A DNA stretch of 64,000 nucleotides from Glycine soja (GCF_004193775.1 NC_041004.1:3610718-3674717); one strand, 5' to 3'. Positions 21,725-34,349 are shown, numbered from the stretch's first letter. The notes: a model not told the origin generated them from the sequence alone. Numbers and translations: made by a program.

Positions 21725-24650
21725 ACAAACAAAAAACTTAACTAGAATTTTAGCCCAATAAAGAAAAGACAAAGAAACTTAATTTCAAACCAAAGTAACT
21801 CTAAATTCTAACTAAATTAAATTAGTTTTTTTTTTCTCCCCCTCAAGAATTGTTTCCGACTTTCTTGTAAAAAAATTTGAATATTCAATTTTAATTTTTA
21901 GTATGTTAACTATTTGTGTTTAATCACTTAATTTTAATTAAATTAAATTTATTTAATACTTTAATCAACCACTCACATAATTATTTTTAATGCATGTCAT
22001 AATAAATTCTATTTTTTACTATTAAATAATCTCTTTAATATTAACAACATCACTAAAATTTTGAATATGTACACAATCCAAAATTTACTAGTGTATGAAT
22101 TTTTTTCCTAAAATTAAGTAAATAAAATCTCACATTAATACTATTTAATATTCAGTTTTGATAATTAAAAATGATTTTAAAGTAAATACTATATGATGAA
22201 AATTAATAATTTAAAGTAAATATTATATCAAATTATTAATACATAGTTAAATTTAAAATAATTCCTAATATGCAATAACTAAGGATATAAGTTAATAAAT
22301 AATTATATATATGTCTGTGTGTGTGTGAATATACTTTATTTTAATGTATTTATTTAACTATATTTTATGAAAAATAGTAATTAAAATTATTAATGTTTTA
22401 AAAGTAATGTAATTTGTTGCTAGATACCTGAATTTTACAATATTCATTTATCTAATCTACATTAATTTAACTGAACTAATTATCATCAACATTTTAATTA
22501 TATTAACAAATACATAATCATTGACCTAACAAAGGAGACATAAATAAATATTGTCCAAAACTTCAACTTTATGATAGCAATTGTATACGTGTGTATTTTT
22601 GTAACAATTGTATTTAATGAAGAATTAAATTGATCATATTGATGAGATTTAATATACGATTTTGATAATTAAAAAATATTTTATATTAAGTAATAACATG
22701 TTGTTTATTATACAATTTTAATAATTAAATATTAATTTTGATATTAAGTAATAATACTAAATATTATATTACTACTCATGGATAGTTTATAAAAAAATAG
22801 TAACTTTTAAATATATTTCGTGAAAAATAATGATTTAAAGTAAAAAAATTATAAATATTTAACTAAATTTAAAATATTGTATAATATATAATAATTAAGA
22901 ATATAAGTTAATAAATAAATTATTATATATATATATATATATATATTTTTGTAATTATGCTTTCTCTATTTTCTTTGATATACTATTTTTTTTGCTTGTA
23001 ATTATAACATTTAGAATTAAAAATGCATGCTCCTAACACTATGCAAATTGGTTGATATTGTTAGAATTGTGATGAACCTAAGTATCATGCAAATTGGAGT
23101 CATTATCATAACCACAAAATTATGGAGGAAAGGTAGGGTCGATGTTAACAATTAAAAATGGTGCATAAATTTACAATTCAAAGAGTTAAAAATTAAACAT
23201 TGCCATACATAAGATTGCAAATTTTCTAAACAAATTTATAGTATATTTGACAAAAATATTGTTGAAATAATTTATAATTTGGTAACTATATTTTTAAAAT
23301 AATTATTTTTTTTCTTCACTACTATTATGACTTCAAGATGCATATTTTTATTCCTTCATATATTACTCTATGTTCTCTTTTCTGATAATCAATTTCTTAC
23401 TAATTTGACTTGAAGTGTATTGTGCTTTTTCTATTAATAGCTTATGTCAGCATTCTTATCTCCACCAAATTATAATTATTGTATGAATATAATCCTTTAA
23501 ATACAACTAACTAAAAGTGTAGAATTAATACTATTAAAATAATTCTAACATTGACTTTGATGCTAACTTTAATATTATTTTATTAAATTGTAAGTTTTTC
23601 ATTAGTTGAATCTATATTAGACTATATTATAGGAGGATTTAATTTACTTGGTTGAGTAAGGGTATCGTGTTGAATTCTAAAAAATTTAATAAGCCAAAAT
23701 TTAAAAATAAGTAACTATTCACCTTAATTTAATAGTGTATTTGAATTGGTGATCAAGAATAAAAAATTATGGTCACGCCATAAAAAAAAAATTAGAAACA
23801 ATCTTGTGTTCTTTATCTTCTGAATTGATTTTAACAAAAGTGAAGCTAAATCAAACATCCTATAACATCTCTCAAACATGCTTCAATACTTTTCTTTTCG
23901 ATGTATTATTTTTGCTAATTAAAATATATGTAAGTTTGACTACTTAGAAAATAAAACTCACAAAGTAGGAAATATGACATACATTTAGGGAAATCCACAT
24001 AAATTTCATCAAATATGAAGAAAAAATGTAAAAGAAATTATTATAAAGTGACATTTTTCGCCATTCGAAATCAAACCTATAATTATAAAAAATCACTTAT
24101 GTTTAGATTTTGTTTGTATATTACTGTTATGGACCCAAATATAAACAAAAATAATTAATTTTAGGTTGATTAAAAATTAAAATGAGTCATTAGATTTAGA
24201 ATCACAATTAGATATTTTTAAAATGGTATCATTAAATATAATCAAAATTGTTAAAATTTATTTATAGTTGAGTCTAAAAGTATTTTTGTTGTTGCTGATG
24301 CATGACAAAGATAACAGTAGTTGCAATTTCACTCCTTTTGGAGGAGGATAAAGGCTGTGACATGGCCTTCACTTGGATAAGCGAGAAGCTTCCATTTTCC
24401 TACACCACTTTGTCACTCAATTCAGGTAATCATTGAACACTTAATTTATTTTCTAATGAGTGAACATTTTTAAATGTTAACATGCCCAAAGTTTTTAAAT
24501 GTCTCTTTGGTGCATATGGACAAAGAGGAATTCGAGTCGTAAAGTTTAGGAACCAAAAAATCTTACATACTATTATTATTGTTCTTACTATGAGGTCCAA
24601 TATTAAATTCATTAGGGTTAAGATTAAGAAAATTGGTTAATTTTATTAAA
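21725..24650. other. AT-rich intergenic DNA
   Basis: No gene recognised over about 2.9 kb. Two small TA/TG microsatellites occur near 22305-22328 and 22923-22946. Sequence immediately right of 21725 should be the original upstream flank of SSRP1 before the MULE insertion. Confidence 0.6.
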
Positions 24651-24655
24651 CCAAT

Positions 24656-24773
24656 AATAGTAACATATAAATAAAACTTGAACTCATTAATTGCAGGTAA
24701 AGTTATATATTTTTGCTTATATTTTAGGTCCATGATAGTAACATACAAACAAAACTTAAAATCATTGGTTGCA
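24656..24773. repeat. Two-copy direct repeat, period about 79 bp
   Basis: ATAGTAACATATAAATAAAA near 24656 and ATAGTAACATACAAACAAAA near 24735, each followed by a related CTTGAACTCATTAATTGCA / CTTAAAATCATTGGTTGCA stretch. The second copy directly abuts the TIR element that begins at 24777. Confidence 0.6.
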
Positions 24774-24776
24774 CAA

Positions 24777-25245
24777 TGCACACCACCTGTTGGAAAGAGA
24801 AATAAGTAGTTTTTTCACAATGTAGTTTTTATTTCGAAGAAAAAAATGTCACTTTTTAACATTGTTTTTTGTTGTTTTTAAAATTATGGCAGGCGAGATT
24901 TTAAAGATGATAAATTGGAAGTAAAAGTTAATCTTAGGACATACATGATCTCAAACCAAACTAAGTAAGTCCAAGTGGGTTTGGGCTTTGGTCTTGTAAT
25001 TAAATTATCCAAGGAGTATTATGATCTTTTATCATTTATTGGCTTTGAGTATTTTTTTTATTAATCGGTTTAGTTAGGTTAGTTAACTAATGCATGTAAA
25101 TTACTCGTAAACCCTCTTATATTGGACTCCTCTATTTAAAAAATGATTGCTTATTTTTTCATCTTAATAAAAAAAACTACAATTTGTGAAAAAAATTACT
25201 TCTCTTTCTTAAAAGAAGCTTGCTTCTTTCCAACAGGTGGTGTGC
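24777..25245. mobile_element. TIR element adjoining the UIM/EF-hand gene promoter (469 bp)
   Basis: The left end TGCACACCACCTGTTGGAAA and the reverse complement of the right end are identical for more than 20 bases. Similarity continues, with a 16-18 bp gap, through GTAGTTTTTTCACAATGTAG on the left and its mirrored counterpart near 25168-25190. There is no coding sequence. A TATA-like stretch and an AATAAA-like stretch lie near 25130-25175, but the flanks are inverted rather than direct repeats, which argues against a solo LTR. Target duplication not evident (CAA left, TAA right). Classified only as a non-autonomous TIR element. Confidence 0.65.
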
Positions 25246-25263
25246 ATAATGGGTGCTTGAAGT

Positions 25264-25306
25264 TGGGCCCACTATAGTGATAGGCCCAGTTTCCAAAAAA
25301 AGCCCA
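25264..25306 (+). promoter_or_regulatory. Cluster of site II-type (GGCCCA) promoter motifs
   Basis: TGGGCCCA at 25264-25271, GGCCCA at 25283-25288 and AGCCCA at 25301-25306 lie 100-150 bp before the start codon of the following gene. Site II elements of this kind are common in promoters of plant housekeeping and cell-cycle genes and are bound by TCP factors. Function here is inferred from motif and position. Confidence 0.5.
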
Positions 25307-25342
25307 AACAAAAAAAAACATTGGCTACTCTACTCAGTACTC

Positions 25343-25387
25343 ATGATGATGGTGGTGAAAAAGAAAAACAGAGTCGAAAGAGAATAG
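25343..25387 (+). other. Possible upstream ORF (14 codons)
   Basis: Three consecutive ATG codons start a short frame (MMMVVKKKNRVERE) that ends with TAG 24 bases before the main ATG at 25412. If transcription starts upstream of it, a scanning ribosome would meet it first. Its presence in the mRNA depends on the unknown transcription start. Confidence 0.35.
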
Positions 25388-25411
25388 CAAAAAGCACAGA
25401 ACAATCCGAAA

Positions 25412-28400
25412 ATGGCGGAACGCGAAACCTCCGAATCCGAGGACCCCTCGAGTTCAGGGTCGGAGTACGAGGATGCACAAACGGTAGAGGGCAATGGTGT
25501 GAAGAAGAAGAAGGGTTTGTCGGAGTACGAGAAACAGAGGATGTCGAGAATTGCCGAGAACAGAGCCAGGTTGGAGGCTCTGGGTTTGCCCCAAATCGCT
25601 TCCTCGTTAAAGGGTTCTTCGCAGCCTCACAAAGCCACGAAGGGCAAAGAGAAGAAGAAGAAGGTTAAAGATGACGATGATGAAGAGTATGAACCCGAAG
25701 AAGACGAGGGAGAACAAGTATCGGGTTCTTCAAGTGAAGAAAATGAGGACCGTAAAGACGAGGACTTTGCAATTGAAAACGCTTCAGGGTCACGGAAAAG
25801 AAAGGTGGGTCGTCAAAATTCTTCAAATAATGCTCTTTTTTATGTTTTATTTTGTGGAGTTATTGTATAGTTTAGTTCTGAAACTGAGCGTGTTTTATGC
25901 ACTTTTATTCAAATTTGTCTCTGAATGTGTCAACTTGCTAACAAGTGTAGCTTACCTAAGTTACAAGTTTAGAAATTTAAGGCTATTTGACATGTTGCTG
26001 TTAAGAGTAACTAATTAGGAATATTAGTTTGTTACAACTTACAAATAAGCTCTATAAATAGAGAGGGGGCTGGTTTGTTCAAACTTTAAAATAATAAAAA
26101 AAAACAATTTTAAAATAAGCACACTTTTTTAATAAGCAAATATGATTTGCTTCTCAAAATAAGTAGAAAACAGTTATTTTAAAGGAAAAACAGTTTAGAC
26201 AAACACATTAAGAAAACGGAAAGCTGCTTATTTTATTAAAATAAGTGTTTTTCTCAAGAAATAAGTTTAGACAAACTCACCCAAGCACCCTGCACAATGT
26301 ATCTTTTAGTATAAATCGTTTTACAAAATGTTATTCTATGGCACTCCTCACTTGCATTTTGAACTTATGGTACTGTGGCCACAATTTGTTGGTGTCACTT
26401 GCATTTCTCCTTAAACCATTTCATCTGATAATGCTGATAGTTGCTTATGATTTTGTTTAATTTACCAAGTTGTTTAAAGTTTAAACATTAGAACAATATA
26501 AGTTGGCAGATGACACTTTGACTAGTTTTTGGTGTAGAATGGAGACAGTGAGGTTTGAACCTAGAACCTCATGCAAAGTGTGAATGAGTTAGTTAGCACT
26601 TTAACTAAATTGTATGATAATTAACAAAAAATCTTGTAGTGTTTCGACTTTAATGAAACTGAGTTATTGGGATTTTTTTTTCATCTGTGTGTACTCCTTT
26701 GCAAAATTGAGTTATTTTTGTTGGTAAAGACGAAAAGTGTTCTGTATTTTGCAGTAATCATTGTTTGGTTTGATATGAATAATAAGATGTTTTGGCATTG
26801 TGCTGTTTTGGTAAGTTAGGTGCATAGACACTTCACTTCTGGTTTAAGAATTATTTTGACATTTACAATCACGATCCTTTTGCCTAATACCAACTCCAGG
26901 TGAAGAACAAAAGTTTGAAAAAGAAAGCCAGAGTTTCTGGGAAGAAGCATGTTAGTAATTCAGAGTACATTGATTACGATGATGATGAAGCTCTTAGGCA
27001 GGTAGTTTTGATGTTTGCATCCTGTTGGTTTTTTCTGATAACTGATATACATTTTAAGCTTTTTGCCATGATGCTGAGCAGCATTGTAACTGTATGATGT
27101 CTGTGCATAGGCAATTGCTCTTTCCTTGCAAGACTCTGCAGAAGGTTCTTATTTGCCTGACAAGAATGTAGTGAACACCAGCAAGACCGAGAAAAAGGGA
27201 AGCGGTCATGTTCAAGAAGATAAGGGAAGAAAGAACAAAAAATCGGTTTGTATTGAATTCACTATTCAAATTATCTCTTTCCTTGTTTATAACTCTTTAG
27301 TTTATATTGGATCTTTTTTATATTTTAATATATGACTGTTTCAACATCAACAGTTTGCTAGTCGGCTGCAACTGACTGAGGATGAGCTCATTGTACACTT
27401 CTTCCAGCTAGATGGTAATTTGATAATATCTGTACTTGCTACTTTTTATTTGTTTAAGAACAAACAGCAATGGCAAGAGATTAATTGGAACAGTCATACT
27501 TAAATCTCCATCTATTATTCATCAAATAGGAACTTTGTTTTCCCTTAACGTTTTGGTATATCATGCCAACATAAAAAACTGCTCTTGTTGAGATGATTAG
27601 AGTTATATGTAAGCCAGCCATTTTGATCCATTTAATTTTAAATGGGAAACAATGATCTGTCCTCACTTTTCACTTATGAATATTTGGAGATTTTTTTTAA
27701 CTTTTACCAATTACAAAAAAGCAGCATGGTTTAAGAAGCCACGTTCTTGCGCTTATAGTGTTGTAGTTAATTGCTCTCTTCTTTTGCATCTATTGATTTG
27801 CTTACATAGGAGGACAATTGTTTGAAGGACTCTGTTATTTGAACGTATAACTGCTTGCATATTTGGTGTTTAAAGTATTAGATAGTTGACATTGGTATGG
27901 ATCAGCTTCAAAATCCGTGTTTGTTTCTGGTAGTTTTATTTGACCCGATGTTACTTTTATCAGTTCAGATTCTTTTTCTTTTTTTTTTTTCTTTAAGATG
28001 AACACAACTTACATGTAAAGTTTTTAACCATTATTTATTTCAGGATTTTTCGTATTTGCACAAACTAGTGCTTACCTGAAAATTTGATATGATGGCAAAT
28101 CACACCAAATACTCCCTCCTTTTCTAAACCAAAAATAAAATTAAAATATGAGAAGTCACTACTTAAGCTCTTAATAAATAATGAGATGCCAAGAGATTCA
28201 ATAATGCTATCAACAACATCTAGCTATTTTATCTAGATTAAGTTCTGGTTTGATATATAGGAGAATAAAGAAGTCTTTTCCCTCTTTTTCTTTGCTGCTT
28301 AATTCATGTGCAAGCTGTTGTAAACTTGTAATTGACAAGGAAGTTGTGGCATGCAGAAGCAGGAAAAGGAACTATAAGTGTAAGGGATATACAAAGGGCA

Positions 28401-28952
28401 GCTACAGCTCATGATTTTTTATGGACAGACAAAGAGTTAGTTGATATGATTCGCTACTTCGATAGTGATGGAGATGGAAAGGTAAGGATCAGAAGGTCTT
28501 TCTGATTCTGTTTTTCTGGCAGGAGGTCAGGAAGAAAACCTATAGGCTTTTTATGACTTTCAATTTGAATTTTGGCGGATAATTGCTAAAACCTTTTGAA
28601 CTATAGAATGTATTCTTTAGGATTCTTAGTTCTTACACTAGTCCAAATATGTTTTGTTGATTGCAAGTACTTACTGAGCAGTTTAATCTCTTTCACTTTA
28701 TTCATATTTTTCAGTATAACTTCAAGGTCAGAAAGCATAGTTCTTTCTTACATCTTTTGAGAAATATGAAAATTGGTGAATTTGACCCCTTAGCATCAAA
28801 ATTGTGGAAAATTACCATGAAAAATTTTGTGCACTATGTTTGATTATTGTTGTTGTTATTATTATTGTTAAAAATAATTGGCTCTGTTGCAGCTAAGCCT
28901 TGATGATTTCCGGAAGATTGTTGTTCGTTGCAACTTGATTAAAGGGTCTTGA
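25412..28952 (+). CDS. Acidic nuclear-type protein with ubiquitin-interacting motif and EF-hand
   Basis: Six exons join in phase: 25412-25804, 26900-27001, 27111-27245, 27354-27414, 28357-28481 and 28893-28952, giving 291 aa. The N-terminal 130 residues are Ser/Glu/Lys-rich and low-complexity (MAERETSESEDPSSSGSEYE). Basic clusters such as KGKEKKKKVK and KNKSLKKKARVSGKK look like nuclear localisation signals. Residues 158-174 (DDDEALRQAIALSLQDS) fit the UIM consensus, with the key Ala166 and Ser170 spaced correctly; this helix is split by the intron after Gln165. The C-terminus has one good EF-hand loop, DSDGDGKLSLDD (266-277), whose last position is Asp rather than the usual Glu, preceded by a degenerate partner (DEAGKGTISVRD, about 230-241). 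UIMs bind ubiquitin and EF-hands bind calcium; the protein's cellular role is unknown to me. Introns 1 and 4 are about 1 kb each. The 3' UTR runs into a long (TA)n tract. Confidence 0.88.
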
Positions 28953-29016
28953 AAATCTTGATAGAATCATGGTTAGCCAGAGATGATAGCACATTGGAAG
29001 ATATTACAAGGACTGT

Positions 29017-29019
<3 letters not shown>

Positions 29020-29088
<69 letters not shown>
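29020..29088. repeat. (TA)n microsatellite in the 3' UTR region
   Basis: About 34 TA dinucleotides begin 68 bp after the stop codon of the UIM/EF-hand gene, so they probably lie in its 3' UTR. Confidence 0.85.
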
Positions 29089-29089
<1 letters not shown>

Positions 29090-30250
29090 CATGGAGTGAC
29101 ACAGATTTAGTATTCCTTGTATCCCATTATCACTATATATAACTTATATTGTACTGTGCTGCTTTTCCTTTTCTGTATACTTTGTAACTTTCATGAGCTA
29201 TGTGTTCATTTATAACGTAAAATGTAATTCAGCAGCCTGTAATTTGATACCTTTTCAATCTCCTAATGTTTCTTACTATTTCATTATGGTATCTTTGAAT
29301 TTGAACCCTTAGATAGTATAGTATTTGTGCCTTCGCACGGATTATATTCATATATTGACCATTGGTGTACTTAATAATGAATGAAAACCATTTACAAATC
29401 GAACACACAGGACCAAAGGAGGAAGGCGATGAGTTAATTATTAACATTCAACTGTGTATCGAAAAGCTAACTCAAACCTTAAAACAACTAGAATTGATAC
29501 CCTGTGTTACAAGAAATACTAATCCAGATGTATGAAAAACATAACTTAGTACTTAGAATCTCATTTTGACGAATAATTTTTTAAAAAGAGAATCATAAAA
29601 TGATTCAACTTCCCTGAATTAATCATCAATTATCACAACTAAATCTATTATTTTCATTTCGTGATCAATTATTGCGAAAAATATTCTTATCCATTTACAA
29701 ATTAACTCCAAAAACAGTTTGTACCGGAAAAACATTGTGCCATTTTTTCAAGAATGTCAACAATATTGCATATACTAGAGGCTTTCAAATTGCATACAAT
29801 TCTCCTTTTTCTATCCCTACAATATCCTTAATTGTTTGAAAAATATTACACTAACACCCATGTACTAACACCTTAATTATTTAAAAAATATTACATCGAA
29901 TACCACAATAAAGAAGGTTGTAAACGTTAAGAAAACAGGATGCTTACGTACTATTTGGAAAAATCTAAGAGGGTGTAAGTATAATATACTCAATAAAAAA
30001 GAAAACAATAGTAATTGAGGAAAAGCTTACACGTAGCCAGTTTGTGCTTAGATTAGTAAATAGTCCCAATTGATTGATTATATATTTTACTTGAGAATAA
30101 TTTTGTGTTACCACGAAGAATTTAATAGCTTCAAAAACGCACTATCATGGTGCCATGATTAAGCAATTAGACAACCAAAGGGGTCGTGGTGAGAAATAGG
30201 AGCTGCTAAAGAATTGATCACATGTACCACAGCAGATAACAATACACTTC
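29089..30250. other. Intergenic DNA after the UIM/EF-hand gene
   Basis: The first 200 bases probably hold the end of that gene's 3' UTR (TGTAACTTTCATGAGC context near 29180). Nothing else recognisable. Confidence 0.5.
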
Positions 30251-30271
30251 CCATGATACAAATTTGTCCAC

Positions 30272-30598
30272 TTGTCTATGATTGCTATGGCTGATACAAG
30301 TACCTATTTTTTGACCACACATTCCAAATTTGTAGGAGCAATACATGACAATAAGACAACAAATTGGTTTTTCCACATCATCGCACATATTTCTTGTTGC
30401 TTTCTACAATTGATCTCATTTTGGAGAACTTGGCCATCACTCAGGTCACGTCCTCTTCAACAGGAAACCCAAGATGAGTCCAATGATGCCAACAAGAACT
30501 ACGTAAATGAATGGTACACCGCCGCGGCTTCTGCCGGCATCACGCCTCAAAAGCTCCTGCACACAAAAGATTCCAAACCAATCCATTATTTTCCATGA
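30272..30598 (+). other. Unassigned open frame of 108 codons
   Basis: The frame stays open from 30272 to a TGA at 30596-30598. Its second half (QDESNDANKNYVNEWYTAAA, then SAGITPQKLLHTKDSKPIHYFP in two stretches) looks more protein-like than the AT-rich shadows elsewhere, while the first half does not. The GC content rises locally around 30440-30560. I do not recognise a family. It could be the last exon of an unrecognised or decayed gene; no upstream exon could be matched with confidence. Confidence 0.3.
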
Positions 30599-32134
30599 GA
30601 ATAATAATTGCATGTGATGTATTTATTGACTTCTTCATCAAACATTTAACCATCATGGCAAGTAATGACTACAGTTTTACTTCAAAAAAGAAAAAGTAAT
30701 GACTAAAGTTTGACTGCACTACTAGTACTCTAATGAAAAATGATCTAGGATGCGTTTGTTTTAAAGTTGAGTAGAATTAGTTGAATGTAATTGGTGATGT
30801 GAACTGAGCTTAAACCCAGATTGGTCTTAAAGCCCAACTCATCATCTCTTTACTCATCCCACACACCTAGTTTTGACCAAAGTCAACACTAGGAGTACAC
30901 ACCCAAAGTAACGTATATTCACCCATAAGGGGCCTTGGGCCCTATGCTAAGGATTCTTGCTCAGATCTAACACCTATACATACACCACCACCATCATGAT
31001 GAAAGATATACATTTGTTACATCTCGTCATTACTAACTCAAGGGTCAGAATGTCTTTTGCAAGTATACATTGCTCGTATACTTTAGAGAAACCAGAGTCT
31101 CAATTGAAATTAGAGTTCAGACGATCAAGAATTCAGTTCAATCAAGTCAACAATCAGTTTGGACCAGACAACATTCTAGCCTGAATTCATCACCTCATCC
31201 ACTCAGGACAAAACAATTGGGAATTTGGGATACGTGCCTAGATTAACTTCAACCACAAATTTACATTGGTGCATGTGGCACGGTAGAAAGAATTGATTGT
31301 ATGTGTTAGCCAAACAGGCATCTAGTCTGAGGAGTAAAAATGAATCTGAAGTGATCAGAAAAGCAGAACATAGAACCAAGAAGAGTGTGAATTTAGAGTG
31401 CAAGACTATCATGGCTTCTAATTTAGCAGTCAAAAGATTCAAAACATGTTAGGCATCAAACAAGTCCCACCTTCCTGGTATGATTTCAGTGGGAAGGGTC
31501 ACCATAGGAATACTACAACAAGCCATCTAAACAATTCTCCTTTCTATTTCTATGATAGGTGATAAAATAGCTAGGCATATAAAACTACATGCGAAATAAG
31601 GTGATTGATTAAGGATGTAGAGAATTTCAGGATGTCCATTGGTTTGTGAGGGTTGATTTTCAAACCATCCAACAACCATACTAATATACTCAGTTTAGCA
31701 AAATGAATAGTAGACTAAGCCTATGGATATGGCTAACATGAAACTGAACCAAAAGCTTTCAAGAATCGGCACAGTAGCATATGTTTGTTCAGTTTACTAT
31801 TTCTTTTGATCTGAAAATAAAATTAAAAATTAGTTTAGAAGCAGCAAACAGAACAGGTTCCTTTCAGTTTCCCTGCCTCTATTTTCCTGATCCTTAATCA
31901 CTCAAAATCAGCCAAGATTTTAAGATATTCAGATACACTTTGATTCATGAACACATGACTAAGATGAACTCCTCTTTCCCAAACTGTAAATTCAGACATA
32001 ATGAGAAGGATATTGAACTCAGTTCATCCTAATAAATGCATAACATAACATGTGAACAATCAAGATCTATAGGAAGTAGGAAGTAGAAACATTCAACATA
32101 ACACATGTATAAACATGCTTAAAAGATTTTTTTT
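30599..32134. other. Intergenic DNA, possible repeat relic, and VAP 3' flank
   Basis: No coding region supported. The stretch around 30780-30990 (CCCAACTCATCATCTC, GGGGCCTTGGGCCC) has the look of a retroelement relic but no ends were found. The bases just below 32135 should be the 3' UTR of the VAP gene. A search for a hydrophobic last exon for that gene in this interval found none. Confidence 0.45.
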
Positions 32135-34349
32135 TCAGAATGAATTCCACACCAGTTCTTGCTGAAGTCTTCTGTTTTGCTCAACAATAGAATTCCTCTC
32201 CTCAGTTACCTTGGAAATAAGAGCTCTTGCCTGAAACAAAAATAAGTTCAAAATGAGCACCATTTTTCTTTAATTAATTATTATTAATATATCACTAAGA
32301 GTGATCATGAGCTCTTCTTTGAGGCAGTTGAGACAACTGCTTCAATCGGGTTACCAGCAAATTTCTTCAAATAATAAAATTTTCAATGCAAATGAATGAC
32401 TCGACTCAATCCACTTCAAACAGTTTATCATCAGGAGCATTTCCAAACAACATGCTTAAATAAAAAATAAATGAAATCACAGTACATCGAGGCTATGAAG
32501 AAAAAATTACTGAGAAAAGGCCAAAACAGTAATATAAATCGATGCATAGACTTGAAAGCTTAGAAATTTATGTGTTTCAAAAACATTTGAAAAGTAATTC
32601 CAACCTCCAAAAATTAAATTAGAGTTATCATGATATTTGAATTCTCTACAACGACATGCAAACTGGTCCTTCTGGGTTGGGATTAAGAGATGTTATTACA
32701 TGCATGCTCATGTAGGGGTCAACAACCAACATCAAGCATTAGATTTTTCCAAAATTAAAAAGTATTCTGTCACATAGAATAGAATGATAGAAATTATAAT
32801 GTTAGCCGATTTTCTTTTAATTGACGAAGAAAGCAAATCAAAGAGAAATTATATATGTATGTCACCTCAAAGGAAGCATCCTGATGTTCACCCCGCTCAT
32901 TGAAAGCTTTTGAAGCCTATAATGCATGTTTATCACAAAAATTAATTAACCAAAAAGATGAAAATTTGTTTGAAAATATATTGAGAAACCCACTGGTCAC
33001 TCACCCCTGTGAATTCCGCAGCACTTGAATGCCCATTCTCAGATACAGATGCACGAGGGGATGAATCTTCATCAGATCCTTCTCGAACTGGGGATGGTGG
33101 TTGAGGAGGAGCAACATAAACAACTCTCAACTTGCACTCTTCAACATCATGACCAGATTCTTTATTGAACTGTAAAAATGAGCATAGAAAACCATCAACT
33201 TAAGCAACATGTCACACATGTATTAATTCTACCAAGAAACAATATAATTTGTTGAATGGATACCATTTCTGGAGTGATATCTTTTGTGGTTGCCCCAGGG
33301 CTAGCAACTACACTTTGAAGGAGAAACTTATCCTTGCATTGCATGTCAGGAGGTGCCTCCTTTTGGGCTTGCATTGTCACTGAATGCATAAATAAGACAC
33401 TAACAGTCAATACATAGAGAAGAAAGTTACTTAACAATATAAGTTCAATAGGCATACACTGTCAATGTAAAATTTTTTAGGTATAACTATCGGTATGACT
33501 TTAAGTTTGTTATTATAAAATTCAACAAACTTACCATGCGGTTTGCGATTGAATTCCACTGTCAGTTTATATATTATTTATTCAAAAAAAAATATTGCAC
33601 AGAAAAAAGGGGGGAAAAACAAAAACAAAAAATCTATAAGCTATAGCAACACTTAACTCAAAAAATTACAAATATAGAATATTTCACCATATATAACCCA
33701 CCAAATCCAGTAAAAGATAGATTCTCTTTGCATGCAATTGTGCTTTTGTGTGAAAAAGGGAGAATGAGGGAGGGAAGATAGAAAGATAGAGTGAGAAAAA
33801 GAAACCTATGACATCACAAGTAGACCTAGGCATCACAACTCCAGTGTTAGGTCTAACACAATATTTCTTAGGATTTGTTGTCTTGACCTGCAAAACCATG
33901 AAGTGCACCCCCAAATCAAAATTACAAGTCTCCAAAACACACAAAAATTGAAGGGGGAAAAAACGACTACACCAAAAAAAAAGAGAATAAAAATGAATTA
34001 TAAAACAAACAAAAAAAAACTCAGAACAAAAAAAAAGTGAATCAGAAAAGAAACATAAAGAGTAAAATTGGTACCTTGAAAGCCACATAGTTGTCAGTCT
34101 TGTTAGACAACTGCAAAGAGCACGAGATCTGCTTCCTCAATTCAACTATTTTCACAAACCCAAAACCCAGAAAAATTAAAAAAGGAAGAAACAAGAAATT
34201 AGAACAAGACCCAGAAACAGAAACCGAATAAAAAAAACCGAAAAATTGAATTTTGAAGAGAAAAGTGAAAATCTTTATTGAATCTGAATAGGCTCACAGG
34301 GAAACTGCAGCTCCTGGGGCTGTATGTGGAGGAGCTCGCCGGAACTCAT
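32135..34349 (-). CDS. VAP27-type vesicle-associated protein (MSP domain), possibly without membrane anchor
   Basis: Seven exons join in phase: 34298-34349, 34075-34145, 33806-33887, 33264-33379, 33005-33169, 32866-32916 and 32135-32230, giving 210 aa. The ATG gives MSSGELLHIQPQELQ. VAPs sit on the ER and recruit FFAT-motif partners at membrane contact sites. The MSP domain (about 1-128) is clear: LRKQISCSLQLSNKTDNYVA, the conserved VKTTNPKKYCVRPNTGVV and PRSTCDVIVTMQAQKE. It is followed by a Pro/Ser-rich linker (APPQPPSPVREGSDEDSSPR) and a coiled coil (about 178-206, RALISKVTEERNSIVEQNRR). Known VAP27 proteins then carry about 30 more residues ending in one transmembrane helix. Here the frame stops with LVWNSF. 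The bases CTG-GTGTGG just before could be a splice donor to a further exon, but none with a hydrophobic helix was found down to 31.0 kb. Either a soluble isoform or an incomplete model. Confidence 0.88.

Noticed and set aside
24777..25245. Solo LTR interpretation (TGTTGG...CCAACA with TATA-like and AATAAA-like signals)
   Set aside because: The bases outside these ends are inverted, not direct, repeats, so they belong to longer TIRs.
31203..31442. Hydrophobic minus-strand frame as the missing VAP anchor exon
   Set aside because: No acceptor gives the right phase next to a single helix, and the sequence does not resemble VAP tails.
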